From the NCBI RefSeq assembly GCF_035046505.1, contig NC_089823.1, positions 230,228,604-230,292,603 of the forward strand: 64,000 bases of DNA, written 5' to 3'. Below the pieces are notes generated by a model. The model searched no databases and was not told where the DNA came from. It was given only the letters and a program-made list of their open reading frames with translations. Shown in pieces: positions 1-10,304 of this stretch (position 1 is the stretch's first letter; each line of letters starts with the position of its first letter). The position numbers and the translations under genes are program-made. The DNA comes from Tiliqua scincoides. Taxonomy: Eukaryota > Chordata > Lepidosauria > Squamata > Scincidae.

Positions 1-700
1 TTCTAACCATGCTTGTCTATATAAGTGTTTGCTTATAGCTATTTACAGCTTCATATTTTTGTGCTGCTACTTTTGTTCATTGTATTTCTTTTTAATAAAA
101 CTTGTTTGGAGCATTTGGACTTTGAGTCACTCCCTACCCCCCTTCCTTTTCATGGCACCAATCCCACAGGTATGTGCACTCTGACCAAAGGTAAAATATG
201 TTTTGGGAAACACATGTGAAAACTCATGTGCAGATATCCATGGTGACACTTTTTTGAGCACTTTGGTTCACTGGGCTGAAGTTGCAGTATAAATATGCAT
301 CACTTAATAACAGGGATATGTTCTCCAAACCCCATCATTAAGCTGTTTAGTTATGTGAAATCTTTCCATTTGGGTTGTTGCTGATGTCATCAGGAGGCCC
401 CAGAGGCCTCTTCCGCATCACACTGGACATCCATGGTTCTCAGAATGGCCTGCAGAAGTGTCTGGAAGCTACTTCCAGTTTTTGAAAGCAAACCAGAAGT
501 AGCTTTCTGAAAACCAGAGTAGCTTCTGGAGGCTCCTACAAGCCATACTGAGGCCTGTGGAGGGCCGGCATGACCTAGAAAAGACCTCTGGGGCTTCCTA
601 ATTACAACACCACTAACACAAAGGAAAAGAATGTTCAGCTACTGTACAGTAAACCAATGATAGACTGTCGTATATGTGCTCTATCATTGGTCGGAAATTG
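1..700. other. No gene seen; weak transposon-like sequence
   Basis: There is no ORF of note. From about 290 to 600 the sequence resembles old DNA-transposon ends (a TATGCATCACTTAATAAC start, with an inverted CTACTTC/GAAGTAG segment near 470-540). The family is not identified. Confidence 0.4.
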
Positions 701-721
701 TGCACTCTACTCACAGGAGAG

Positions 722-800
722 GGTCATAGCTCAGTGATAGAACTCATAATTTGCGTGTGGAAGGTCCCAAGTTGCAGCAGTACCATCTTCTCTCCTATGC
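722..800 (+). repeat. tRNA-derived SINE fragment (family B)
   Basis: The head reads GGTCATAGCTCAGTGATAGA and continues to a box-B-like stretch ending in the GGTCCCAAGTTGCA region. This is the same family as the better copy at 38698-38892. Confidence 0.55.
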
Positions 801-869
801 TACTAAAATCTGTCTTAGTCGAGGACTGATACATTCACATGTATAAATGTGTGTTTCTATTGTTAAAAA

Positions 870-2150
870 TAGAATTAAATTCATCCTTTTTTCCTTGAAC
901 TAGTTTAAAATAAGGATTTTCCCAACTGATCAATGATTGTGTTAGTTCTAAAATGGCATCAACTCTGCTGCTTTTCTTCCTCTTTCACTTGCATCTTGGC
1001 TTCAAGCAGGAAGAAGGTGATTGGGAAAGAGCCCCACTGCCTATAACTGCACTCGGCAAACTGAAGAGACAAGATGAGAGTGCAGCCTTCTTCTCTTGGC
1101 TTTAGAGAAATTGCATAGCTCTGTGAAATTAAATTGTAGTGTCCAGTTAGACAGCATGTACAGGATGAAGAAGAATCTGAGTCTAAACCTCCAGTGGAAG
1201 CTGGAAACTGCACATGGGACAGCTCAGCTTGCATGATATGGGTGGTGGAGGTGGGCTGGTTTCGTGTGTGGGTCCTGTTCAACCAACTGTGGTAAGATAA
1301 TGCCTTGCCTATTTCAAATCCCTTGTTTCAAGAAGGAGGATTGTTGTGGGTCAGCCTGCAGAGGAGTTAACCACAAGATGTGCATATAAATAGGAACAAA
1401 CAACAGCTCTGGAAAGAAGAAAACCTTCACCAAGAAAATGGTGAATTGGGATCAGATTAAATCCTCACCCCTCAACATCATGCTCGCAATTTGGATTGGA
1501 TGCTGGGGTTTCTTAAATCATAAATGTCCAGAGATGGGACACCCAATCATAGATCTCTCTATTGTTCCATCTAATTTGGGCCCAAATTACCTGCATTATG
1601 ATTTGGAATCATGTTTCAAAAGTTTCCTTGCAACGAGACTGGTTCCCCCCCCCCCATTTCTGAACTAAAATGTCAGTAATTTATAAAGTAGGCTAAACCT
1701 TTTGTACTGAAGGGGTAAGTAGGCATTTAGATCCAAGGTGTAAATAATTCCAGAACAAAAATACATGCAGAGAGAATTGGAGGGAATAATCTGAATTTTA
1801 AACAATGTTCCAGTGATGAATGAGGTCTTGAGTGTTACTGGAGCTGTAAAGAAAAGCAACATAATATTTAAAATAGGCAACTGCTGATTAATCGTAAACT
1901 TTTATAGCAGGAAAACTATTCTTTACCTAGCATGGTAGAGAACACTTGCTGGATTTTTATTCCAACTTTCACCTATGTCAATTAACTCATAGCGTCTAAA
2001 TACTACTTTTATTATTTAGCATCCACTGTATGTTAGGTGCTGGACACAGAAGAATCCAAGGTCCTGCCATAGAGCTTGCAGGCACTTGGTGTATGAAATG
2101 GGGATGAAAGAGCAGACAGTAGCAGGCAACCATAATACAAGCTGGAAATG
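870..2150. other. No gene or clear repeat seen
   Basis: AT-rich noncoding DNA with short chance ORFs only. It contains a run of ten C at 1646-1655. Confidence 0.5.
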
Positions 2151-2154
2151 TGCA

Positions 2155-2357
2155 AGAGCCAGGATGGTGTATTGGTTATAGTGTTCGACTTACTGGAAGA
2201 TCCAGGTTCAAATTTCCACTTAGCCACGAAGTTTCCTGGGTGACCTTGGGCCAGTCACTATCAGCTTCACCTATCTCACAGGGTTGTTGTAAAGAAGATA
2301 GGAGCAGAGGGACCATGTATGCCAGTTCCTTGGAGGAAGGGTGGTATGAAATATGAA
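2155..2357 (+). repeat. tRNA-derived SINE (family A, squamate type)
   Basis: The tRNA-like head has a box-B-like GGTTCAAATTTCC. The typical body follows (TGACCTTGGGCCAGTCAC, CTCACAGGGTTGTTGT) and the copy ends GGAGGAAGGGTGGTATGAAATA. It resembles Sauria-type SINEs from memory. Confidence 0.75.
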
Positions 2358-2626
2358 AAATACCTGACATTGGGAATAGAAGACAAAGATGGATAAGGGT
2401 TGCTAACAAACACTGGCAAGGAAGTAGAATCTGGACAGTGCATTGAAAGAACAGGGCAGTGCAAGCAACAGCAGACAGACTGCTTTTGACAATAGTGAGC
2501 AATGTAATAAGAGTCCAGATTTTTTTTGGCGGGGGAGGGGTGGCCTCAGGCTTCTGGATTGATTAGGGTAGCTCTGGTAGGAGGAGGATGAACCTGGAAT
2601 TATATGAATAACTTGATGGACTAGTT

Positions 2627-2855
2627 CTGGGGTGTCAAACTCGTTTCATACATGGTGCCTGCTTAGAGCAGGAAGTGACAACATTAAGCAGGTGATGCCC
2701 GAAACAGAAACTCATTAGCTACAAATGACAGAAGAAAAGACGGGCAAATCTTGTTCATATTTTCAAGATATGAGAGAGCCCAATTGTAATGGAGGCTGGA
2801 TAAATTGCTTCCGGGGGCCACATTCTGCCTACGGGCCTTATTTTTGACACCCCTG
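2627..2855. mobile_element. hAT-type nonautonomous element
   Basis: It begins CTGGGGTGTCAAAC and ends TTTTTGACACCCCTG, an inverted terminal repeat. Flanks GACTAGTT and GTCTAGTT match at 7 of 8 bases, as expected for a hAT target duplication. A second, partial copy starts near 63886. Confidence 0.8.
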
Positions 2856-2898
2856 GTCTAGTTTACCAATTGTGCTATATCTGTTGTGAGCCATCTTA

Positions 2899-3077
2899 GG
2901 GCCCAATCCTATATCCAACTTTCCAGTTCAAGTACAGTCTTAATGTAACCCCAGGGTAAGGGAACAAATGCTTTCATGCCTTGAGGAGGCCTCTGTGATT
3001 GCCACAGGATGTGGTGCACACCCCATTAGCACAGCTGCACTGGCACTGGAAAATTGGTTATGATTTGGCCCTTAGTA
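2899..3077. mobile_element. MITE-like element with GGGCCCAATCCTAT ends
   Basis: The left end is GGGCCCAATCCTATATCCAA and the right end GGAAAATTGGTTATGATTTG, roughly inverted. It is the same family as 10517-10693 and 61247-61442. Confidence 0.65.
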
Positions 3078-3665
3078 GCAACTGTGGGGGAAGAAGGGTG
3101 GACTAAAGATAATTTCATGTCCACGGGAGTGGAAGGAGATGTTAAAGGGGATAAGAACTTGTGCAGAAAGGAGGAGGCAATGAGTAGAAGAGAGGCAGTG
3201 AATGTCTTCTGCTGCAACACAGGAGCTGATGAAGACCTGCTATCACACTGCTAGCAAATATACATGCCAAATATATAGGGCACCCAACTATTCCATTGGT
3301 ATGTCTCACAGTTGTTCCTATACATGGATGCTGCTGTTAAATAACTCTTCTAATATACCTAGTACCTTCAAGGTGCATGTTCAAAAAATCTAACATGCCT
3401 TTATATCTTAACACCTTTTAACTACATTGCAGTTCATCCTTTTCAGTGCATGGTTATGGATAATGCAGGTTGGGATGCAGGCTGGGATTCAACTCCAGCC
3501 TGCATTAGAAACAATGATCTTGGTTTTTTTAGTCTTTATACATTAACAGCTGAAAAAACAAGCATCATATGAAGATGGCGCAACAATTTTTCATTGCCAG
3601 GATAATTGCAGAACATGCTGTGGGGCCATCTTCCTAAACATTAATTTCTACCATGAACTCAGTCG

Positions 3666-3965
3666 TCGCACTTGAGCGTCACTAGGGTTTGCATCACCTG
3701 GTGCAGGAGCGCATCACCCCCATGATGGACCTCCTCCATTGCAGTGGGGTGGGGCAGTGTGGTAAAGCACCATTGCTCTGACCCCACTGATTTTTCACTA
3801 TAACGTTAGATAGAATATAGATATTTCTTTGCATTCTGCATGAAATTATGCATCGAATGATATATAACATGATGGCATTCAAAAATACAAGGTTTTAAAA
3901 AATTTTGGCTAGTAGTGGTGTCACCCCTCTGTGCACATCACAAAAATTCCCTCCCCAAGCTGTTA
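3666..3965. mobile_element. DNA transposon fragment (GCGTCAC-ended family)
   Basis: It starts near GAGCGTCACTAGGGTTTGCA. The inner sequence TTGCATTCTGCATGAAATTA is shared, inverted, with the right part of the element at 40924-42382. The far end near TAGTGGTGTCACCCC is probably the other terminus. Confidence 0.5.
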
Positions 3966-4924
3966 GCTCTGGAAGGGAAACTGTTAATGACACTATAAAG
4001 CTGTTTGTAATATCAGATAACAGTAAATGTAGTTTGCTACTTTAAAGAGAGTGGAGGAGTGTTATTTAGAAAGGTAGTTTGCAGTAATGAGGTTCGCTCA
4101 CAGAGCCTTCATTACTAAGATGTAACAGGCATGTATAGGAAGCCTTATATTCTAGATTGTGGCATTCTTATTTTTAAACCATTACAGTTGTCAGTACAGA
4201 CATTTCCCCCCCCCCCCCGTATCCACCAATCCCTTATCTACTTTTCCAGTTATTCATGGCTTGGCTTCCTGTCAATGTTCTGCCTGTGTCCCTCTAGTGT
4301 TCATACTCTCTGTCTGCACAATAAAGTAGTGCACTGAAAGCACAGGTACTGGCAGGGCTAGTGTTAATACTTATGCATTACACTCAGGGCAAAATCAGAT
4401 GTGAATTAAAATATGGTGTTTGGCCCTGTTTGTCTGTAGCTATAGGTGAGAATCTGGATCATGACCACAGAATATACCCTTTGCCCCTCCTGTGGTCCTG
4501 CTCTGAATCAGGGACCCCCCACAGTGGCAATTTACCAAAAAAGAAAGATTTATGTAGGATCAATTTATGTGTTTAAAGAAAGACTTTATATTAAAAATAT
4601 AAGAAGAGCCCCATTGAGACCAAAAGCCCATGCAGTCTAGCTTCCTGGTTCCACAGTGACCAATCAGATGCCTCCAGGAAGCCTTTGAACAATGTACAAA
4701 GGCAAAATGCCATTAACCCGCATTTGGTATTCAGTAGCATATTCTCTCCGCCCATGGAAATTCCATCTACTTATTATAACTAACACCCACCAATAGATCA
4801 CTCCTCCATAAATGTGTCTAATTTCTCTTTAAAGGATTTAAAGACAATATCACCACACCATGCAATGATAAATAATTATGTGTTGTGTAAACAACTATTA
4901 TCCTTCATTCTAAATCAACTCAGG

Positions 4925-5295
4925 GGGGAATCCTAACCTTGAGTTAGGCCAGCGCATGTCCCCTACGCGAGTGTCTCCATAAGACACTTCTGTGGCAACT
5001 CTGGAGGCATTGTGCCCGAGGAACGTGAGTTCACGCCGGCCATTTCAGGCTGGCGTGGGGCTCTGGGGAGGGCAGGCGGTGGGTGGATCCTAACTCCACT
5101 CCCGGGTGACCCGGCACAGCACAAGGCTGCTCAGATCTGCGCCACCTCCTCGGGTGGTACAGATCTGAATAGCCCCATTTGGCTTAAGTCCCCTTGCCCC
5201 AAGCTGAGCCACAGCCATCTCCAACCTTGCTCTGGGTGTAATGCAGGCCAGGTGGCCTGCCTGCTCCAGGGTAGGTTAGGATTGGGCCGCCATTC
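4925..5295. mobile_element. GC-rich MITE-like element
   Basis: It starts GGGGGAATCCTAACCTTGAG and ends AGGTTAGGATTGGGCCG, an inverted terminal match to the GGGCCCAATCC family. The middle is unusually GC-rich for the neighbourhood. Confidence 0.5.
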
Positions 5296-5344
5296 AGTTT
5301 CAATGGAATTCTAGTACTCTGTGAAAGGAGAAAAAAAAATTATC

Positions 5345-5350
5345 TTTATT
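5345..5350 (-). terminator. Possible polyadenylation signal of the C2orf72-like gene
   Basis: TTTATT on the + strand reads AATAAA on the minus strand, downstream of the minus-strand open frame. A single hexamer is weak evidence. Confidence 0.35.
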
Positions 5351-5504
5351 CTCCATTGCATAAATATTTTAGAAACCCCAATCATGCCTGCCTATCTTAG
5401 TTGTCTTTTTTGCTAAACTAAGCCTCAATTATTAGCCTCTCCTTGTAGGGGAAGGTCACAAGCACATCTTCTTGGGATGTGAACAACGAGTAGAGGGATT
5501 TTTA

Positions 5505-5600
5505 CAAGTGCAAGCCAATATACATCTTCCTGGAGTAAGTCCCATTGAACTCAATGGGGCCTACTTCTGAGTAGACATGCAGAGGATTGAGTTATAAGTC
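5505..5600. mobile_element. Near-palindromic element, single copy
   Basis: Centre GAGTAAGTCCCATTGAACTC followed by AATGGGGCCTACTTCTGAGT. It can fold on itself around ATTGAACTCAAT. This is the commonest repeat in the window. Confidence 0.7.
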
Positions 5601-5777
5601 TTTTGTGTTTCTGTCTCCTGGTCTGTATGTTTACTCATGCTCAGCTCTCAATTTGTTCAGGTTCTAAGTATCTGCTTCTTCGGTCCCCTCAAATCTAAAC
5701 TCCTGCTTGTTCTACTAGCTGATGGTATCCCATGCCCTTACCTGATGTGATTGCAGAGTGGTCACTGATGGTGCCAT

Positions 5778-6938
5778 TCAGAACTTCAGGGCTGCTCGAA
5801 TTGCCTGACATGCTGCCCTCTTGACCTCTAAAGCTCTTTCTGGTTGCCCTGACTGATAGACAGCTACTTGAACCTGAACTTCCGGCTCTGTCCCATCATG
5901 ATCCAAGAGTAAATCACAGCAGAAAAATCCATCTAACAAGCACCTCAACCACCTTCGGGCCCTCGCCTCCTGTTCTGGGTCCAAACCCGGGTCTGGGTCC
6001 ACCTGTACAATGACTCCAACAACAGCCACCGGATTATAGTAGATGCAGTTCTTCAGCTTGTGTAGCATTTCTGCTAGTCGGTCCAGCTGATCCCAAGACT
6101 TTAAGAATGGGGCTCTGCACAGAAAGAAAATGAGCTGGGAATAGATTCTTTCTTGTTGTCTTGAGCAGCCGTTTTCATTTGACTGGGGCCTCTCAGGCTT
6201 TTGGGTGGCTGCCTGATCACAGCAGACCACCGAACTGGTCACATGAAAAGCTGGTATAGGGAACTTGGCAAACACTTCCTGACGAAACTCATCCACCACC
6301 GCCTGGCTTTGTAATTCCCCGAGCAGGTGCACATTGCCTCCCATCATAAACTGAAGGGTCACAAATTCCAGCTCCAGCTTTTCCTCATGGGGAAGGTCAG
6401 ATCTGGCAACCACCGCCAGCAAGTCCCTCACTAGTTTTAAGCCTGCTTCTTGGCCTTGGCTATCTTGTTCTGTCATTTTCCCCCGGCCCTGGCCACTCCC
6501 AACATGTTCTGTGATCTCTTTCCAGGATCTTCCAGCCTGCCTCAGGATCTTCTTCTGGGTTCCCATAGTCCACCCTGTGAACACATCTTGGATGATTCCA
6601 CCTTGTTCAGCATTCCTTATTGGGGTTTCTGCAGGTTGCTCCAAAAGATCTTCTTGCTCTACTTGAACCTGGTCCTTGATCTTTGGCCTGGCTCCTCCAG
6701 CCACATCCTTGACATACTCATGATCCCTTCCAGGATCCTCTACGACATCCTGCTGATCTGCTTCATTCAGCTCTGGGATCTCTTCTTGTAATCTTTCTGC
6801 CTGCTCTAGAATATCATCGTGGTCTTGTTCCTCCACCTCTGTGACCTGCTCCTCAAGCGTTCCATTCAGCTCCCTGGTGTTCTCAGCATCTATCCCTTGC
6901 TGTGCTGCCTCCTCTTGGATTTCTCCCTCCTGCTCCAT
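5778..6938 (-). CDS. C2orf72-like protein, uncharacterised family
   Basis: A 386-codon open frame with its ATG at 6938. The first about 150 residues are Glu/Gln/Asp-rich and low in complexity. The C-terminal half has three blocks resembling human C2orf72 as I recall it: VHLLGELQSQAVVDEFRQEV (human [20 protein letters not shown]), SQLIFFLCRAPFLKSWDQLD (human [20 protein letters not shown]), and an end block with VQVAVYQSG and KRAACQAIRAAL (human VQAAAYCPG and VQAAACRALQAA). The family has no known function. On this strand AATAAA lies at 5345-5350, about 430 nt past the stop, and a strong donor CAG|GTAAGG lies 36 bases past the stop (last exon base 5742). The frame could therefore be a single coding exon or the first exon of a longer gene. 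Long open length and family similarity argue for a real gene. Human C2orf72 is on another chromosome, so this looks like a paralogue or a relocated copy. Confidence 0.6.
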   Translation of the reverse strand: MEQEGEIQEEAAQQGIDAENTRELNGTLEEQVTEVEEQDHDDILEQAERLQEEIPELNEADQQDVVEDPGRDHEYVKDVAGGARPKIKDQVQVEQEDLLEQPAETPIRNAEQGGIIQDVFTGWTMGTQKKILRQAGRSWKEITEHVGSGQGRGKMTEQDSQGQEAGLKLVRDLLAVVARSDLPHEEKLELEFVTLQFMMGGNVHLLGELQSQAVVDEFRQEVFAKFPIPAFHVTSSVVCCDQAATQKPERPQSNENGCSRQQERIYSQLIFFLCRAPFLKSWDQLDRLAEMLHKLKNCIYYNPVAVVGVIVQVDPDPGLDPEQEARARRWLRCLLDGFFCCDLLLDHDGTEPEVQVQVAVYQSGQPERALEVKRAACQAIRAALKF

Positions 6939-7317
6939 TCCCCTTAGCCTCCTCCTTCCTCCCCCTGTTCATTTCCCCAGATCCTCCCAACTCTGACTGA
7001 CTTCTTGTTGCCTAGACCTGTAGGCTGCCTTGTGTCACAATACACATTCATCTGACTCATTCAACACTTTGACTGAGGTTCACCTTGTAATCCACTCAGC
7101 TGTCTCTTTAAAATAGCTGGCTACTAGTTTCGTTGAATAATGATGAGGAGGGGTAGGGGTTGGAGTTTTGGAATTGGTACAGACAACAAGAGGTCATGGA
7201 GAATGTGCACTGCATAACATTGCTTCATATTATTAAACTTAAGTGAGCGAGGTCACCTCAAAGAGCAGAAGGGAGAACTCTGTGGAAAGGAAGTGATCCA
7301 TAGCTTATTTTATTGCA

Positions 7318-7412
7318 TTGACAGCATAATCCTATGCACATGTACTCAGAAGTAAGTTCTACTATGTTCAATGGAGCTTACTCCTAGAAAAATCTGTACA
7401 GAATTGCACCCT
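7318..7412. mobile_element. Near-palindromic element, single copy
   Basis: It carries CATAATCCTATGCACATG, TACTCAGAAGTAAG and GGAGCTTACTCC, and ends AGAATTGCACCCTT. Same family as the three arrays. Confidence 0.7.
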
Positions 7413-8328
7413 TAATTATTTATTTAAAACGTTTATTCCCCCAATTTTTAATTAAAAATTTTTCAAGCCCATTCACAAAGAAACCATTAAAACATTGTTA
7501 AAATACAATAAAATTACTAGTAACTATTCACATGAACAACACAAAATGGCAGAACACAGCATAACAAATAAGATTGCATTAAAACCAACCTCACAGTTCA
7601 TGTGGAAGTCTGAGCCAATTTTTTTTCCAAAAGTTTCAACCTGGAACCTAAAATTACTCAGGGCAGGCTCCCCATAAGTATCCCTGGGGTAGGTATTCTA
7701 CAAGCAGGGTACCACACCAGAAAAGGTCTCTTTCCAGTTGCCACTGATTTTCAAAGGACAGGATCACCAGGAGAAAGATGTTAGTGACTGGTGGTTCTTT
7801 AGAAATGTGGGCCCTAAGCTGTAAAGATCTCTGAAGATCAATTCCATTGGTCTGACCTGTACCCAGAAATGCACAGGAAGCCTATGGGGTGGTCGCAGCA
7901 ATCGCTCTCCAAGTTCAACTCTAGGTCAAAGGGTGAAACTAGGGCAGTGGGAGGTGGTGCCTGTTGCTAGCTGCTGAGCCTTGCACATGCCATCTTCTAA
8001 ACTCAACAGTGAGAACTGTTCTCAGTAGCTTGGTTTGCACTGTATATTCATGGGCTCTGTGTGCACACAACGCAAGATATAAGCATGCATGTCCTGTCCC
8101 ACTGTCTCATTGAGAATTATCCCAAGCATATCGGTGAGGCTTGGCAGTTCATCTGAACCACTACTCATGCACTATGTAAATATTGTAATATAGTATTTAA
8201 ATCCTGTGTGAAGCGTAGTGTGATTATGAAGCTGCCTTAGGACAATATGCAACCGGCACTCTCACATCTTCCTTCCTGTCCAATTCAAGAGGCAGTTGAG
8301 GAAAGGGACTTTCTCTTCAGAAGTTGTC

Positions 8329-8424
8329 ACTAATGCAATCCTATGCCCACTTTACTGAGAGTAAACCCCATTGAATACAGCGGGGCTTACTTCAGGGTAA
8401 ACATGAACAGGCTTGCACTGAAAA
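8329..8424. mobile_element. Near-palindromic element, single copy
   Basis: TGCAATCCTATGCCCACTTT, then GTAAACCCCATTGAATACAG, then GGGCTTACTTCAGGGTAAAC. Same family. Confidence 0.7.
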
Positions 8425-8660
8425 TCCACCAACCACATGTTGATGATGAATCCATGTTAAGCCAATAACAGGCGGCACACTTTGGGCTTCAGCATCACAC
8501 CTACCTTTTTTTCTCTCTCTCCCTTTTTGCTTAATCTCCAGCCTGATGAAAAGTGCTAGAGAATGTGAAAGCCTGCCTGTGACTCTGCCATGTTCAAAGG
8601 TGGTCCTAATAAATGTATCAGGCCTCATTCTCCCTGCAAGAGAGTTGCTGAGCCAAGTAG

Positions 8661-8890
8661 CTCAGTGTTTCCCAAACTGTGGGTCACAACCTGCCAGTGG
8701 GTCGTGAACCCATTTTTGGTGGGTCACTAAAAGTTTTTGAAAACTAAAAATAAACTTTGCAAGCACCTTTGCTCAACATGCAGAAGCAAATCATTAGGTG
8801 TTATTATTACTGCTCCCCCATTCTCGGGAGTGTGTGTTTCACTCAGTGTTTGCTGCACAGCCTGCTGCACACAGAACTGGGCATCATTTT
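8661..8890. mobile_element. hAT end fragment
   Basis: It begins CAGTGTTTCCCAAACTGTGG and continues GGGTCGTGAACCC, the family of the long-TIR element at 10305-10941. The right end is not seen before the palindrome array. Confidence 0.5.
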
Positions 8891-8896
8891 ATCATA

Positions 8897-9342
8897 CTAG
8901 GAACCCAAACCTATGCGTGTCTACTCAAAAGTAAGTCCCACTGGAGTCCATGGGGCTTACTCCCAGGAAACTGTGACTAGACTTACAGCCTCAGAGCCCA
9001 CTCCGCTACATGTCTACTCAGAAGTAAACCCCATTGTAGTCAATAGGGCTTACTCGATAGGATTGCACTTAGAACCCAGTCCTATGCAGGTCTACTCAGA
9101 AGTAAGCTGTATTATAGTCAATGGGGCTTACTCCCAGGTAAGTGTGGCTAAAACTGCACCTCCAGAGCCCACTCCTGTGACAGTCTACTCAGAAGTCCCA
9201 TTAGAGTCAGTGGGGCTTACTCCCAAGTAAGTGTGGATAAGACTGCAGCCTGAGAGTCCAACCCTGTGCAGGTCTACTCAGAAGTAAGCCCCATTATAGT
9301 CAACGGGCCCTACTCCCAGGAAAGTGTGGATAGCATTGAAGC
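8897..9342. repeat. Tandem array 1 of near-palindromic element (5 units)
   Basis: The TCTACTC(A/C) marker recurs at 8920, 9013, 9091, 9184 and 9273, so spacing is 78-93 bases. Each unit carries GTCTACTCAGAAGTAAG and GGGGCTTACTCCCAGG. The array ends within about 10 bases of the CpG-rich ZNF639 promoter. Confidence 0.85.
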
Positions 9343-9349
9343 ATGAGGA

Positions 9350-9655
9350 GCAGCACGACTCCGAAGGCGCTGCTGGTGAGGAGCTGGCTTAGACGAGCAG
9401 CTGCCCATCAGGCCTTCGGGTCGCGCCTCAGAGCAGGGGCGGGGCCTCCTTGCGCGCACGGAAGGGGCGGGGCCTCCTGACCAGGGCTCTTTCCCCTCAG
9501 AGCAGGGGCGGAGCCTCCTGGCTGCGCCTCGTTCCCCTCAGGCGAGGGGCGGGGCGCGGCCACGCGGCGCGTGCGTCCGGCTCTCGGCCCCTCCCTCTCC
9601 TCCATCCTGGCGGCGCGCGCGTGAGGGAGGCGTCGTCTGCGGCCTGCTGCCGAAG
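9350..9655 (+). promoter_or_regulatory. ZNF639: ZNF639 CpG-rich promoter and noncoding exon 1
   Basis: This block has very dense CpG and no TATA box. Four GC boxes of the GGGGCGGGGC type lie at 9436-9446, 9474-9484, 9505-9515 (one mismatch) and 9546-9555, inside an imperfectly repeated unit that begins CAGAGCAGGGGCGG. Such boxes are known Sp1/KLF sites. A good donor (CGAAG|GTGAGT) at 9655/9656 marks the likely end of an untranslated first exon joining the exon that starts near 17571. The transcription start is not visible from sequence, so the exon start is inferred to lie after the GC boxes, about 9560-9600. Confidence 0.8.
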
Positions 9656-10102
9656 GTGAGTCCTGCGTGAGGGGAGTAAGGCGCTCGCTCCTACCCCCCC
9701 GCACGTTAATCCTTCTCGGCCTGGGGCTCCGCCAAGCAGCCCTCCCGCTCCCCGGGCGCTGGCATGCTCCCGCTCCTCACGGGGCTCCTCACGCTCCGAA
9801 GGAAGCCCCCCCATCTCCCCCCAACCTTTGTGGAGCGCTCCAGTAACGTCCAGGGGATCCCCAGTGGGGGGAGGGGCATGTAGACCAAGAACCGTTGACA
9901 CGTGTATTGCTGCGCACGTGTGAACGCGAGGTCAGCCAGGTAGGGCTCAGCGAGGCTATTCCCAGGGAGTTTCTTCTGGGAGGGGGGGGTAAAGCCTTTG
10001 GAACTCCTTGGGGGGGTGCTGAGCTTCTCAGTGGGCTGTGAGGAAGGAAATGCCAGCTTAGACATGTTCAAGAAGGTGTGTGTGTGTGTGTGTACACTGG
10101 CC

Positions 10103-10286
10103 AGGGATGTGCAGTAGGTGGGGAGGCAGGTGAGGCAGAGCCTTCCCACTGGAGTCCTTCGAAAAGTGACGCCACCGTGGGAGGCACCCACGCACCCACA
10201 GCGAGGCTCTGCCACGGTGGTATCACTTTTCGAAGGACTTCAGTAGGGAGGCCTCACCTGCCTCCCCACCCACTGCACTTCCCTGC
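10103..10286. mobile_element. Foldback element, GGGATGTGCAGT family
   Basis: A long hairpin. The arms run from CAGGGATGTGCAGTAGGTGG, GGAGGCAGGTGAGG and CCTTCGAAAAGTGACGCCAC to their inverted partners GTGGTATCACTTTTCGAAGG, CCTCACCTGCCTCC and CCACCCACTGCACTTCCCTG. A second copy is at 24893-25140. Confidence 0.75.
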
Positions 10287-10304
10287 ATCACCTTTATATC
10301 ATCT

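Noticed and set aside
25-219. 64-codon frame with a hydrophobic start and AATAAA nearby
   Set aside because: Short, with no conserved motif and no splice context, so it was treated as chance.
1-5300. Expected KCNMB3 exons (human neighbour of ZNF639)
   Set aside because: I found no frame resembling its transmembrane or extracellular sequence. It may lie outside the window or be absent.
8913-9230. 105-codon frame across palindrome array 1
   Set aside because: The repeated peptide simply reflects the tandem DNA units, and similar frames occur in array 3 on both strands.
8897-9342. CRISPR-like appearance of regularly spaced repeats
   Set aside because: This is a vertebrate genome, the spacers are themselves repeated, and the units are whole transposon copies.
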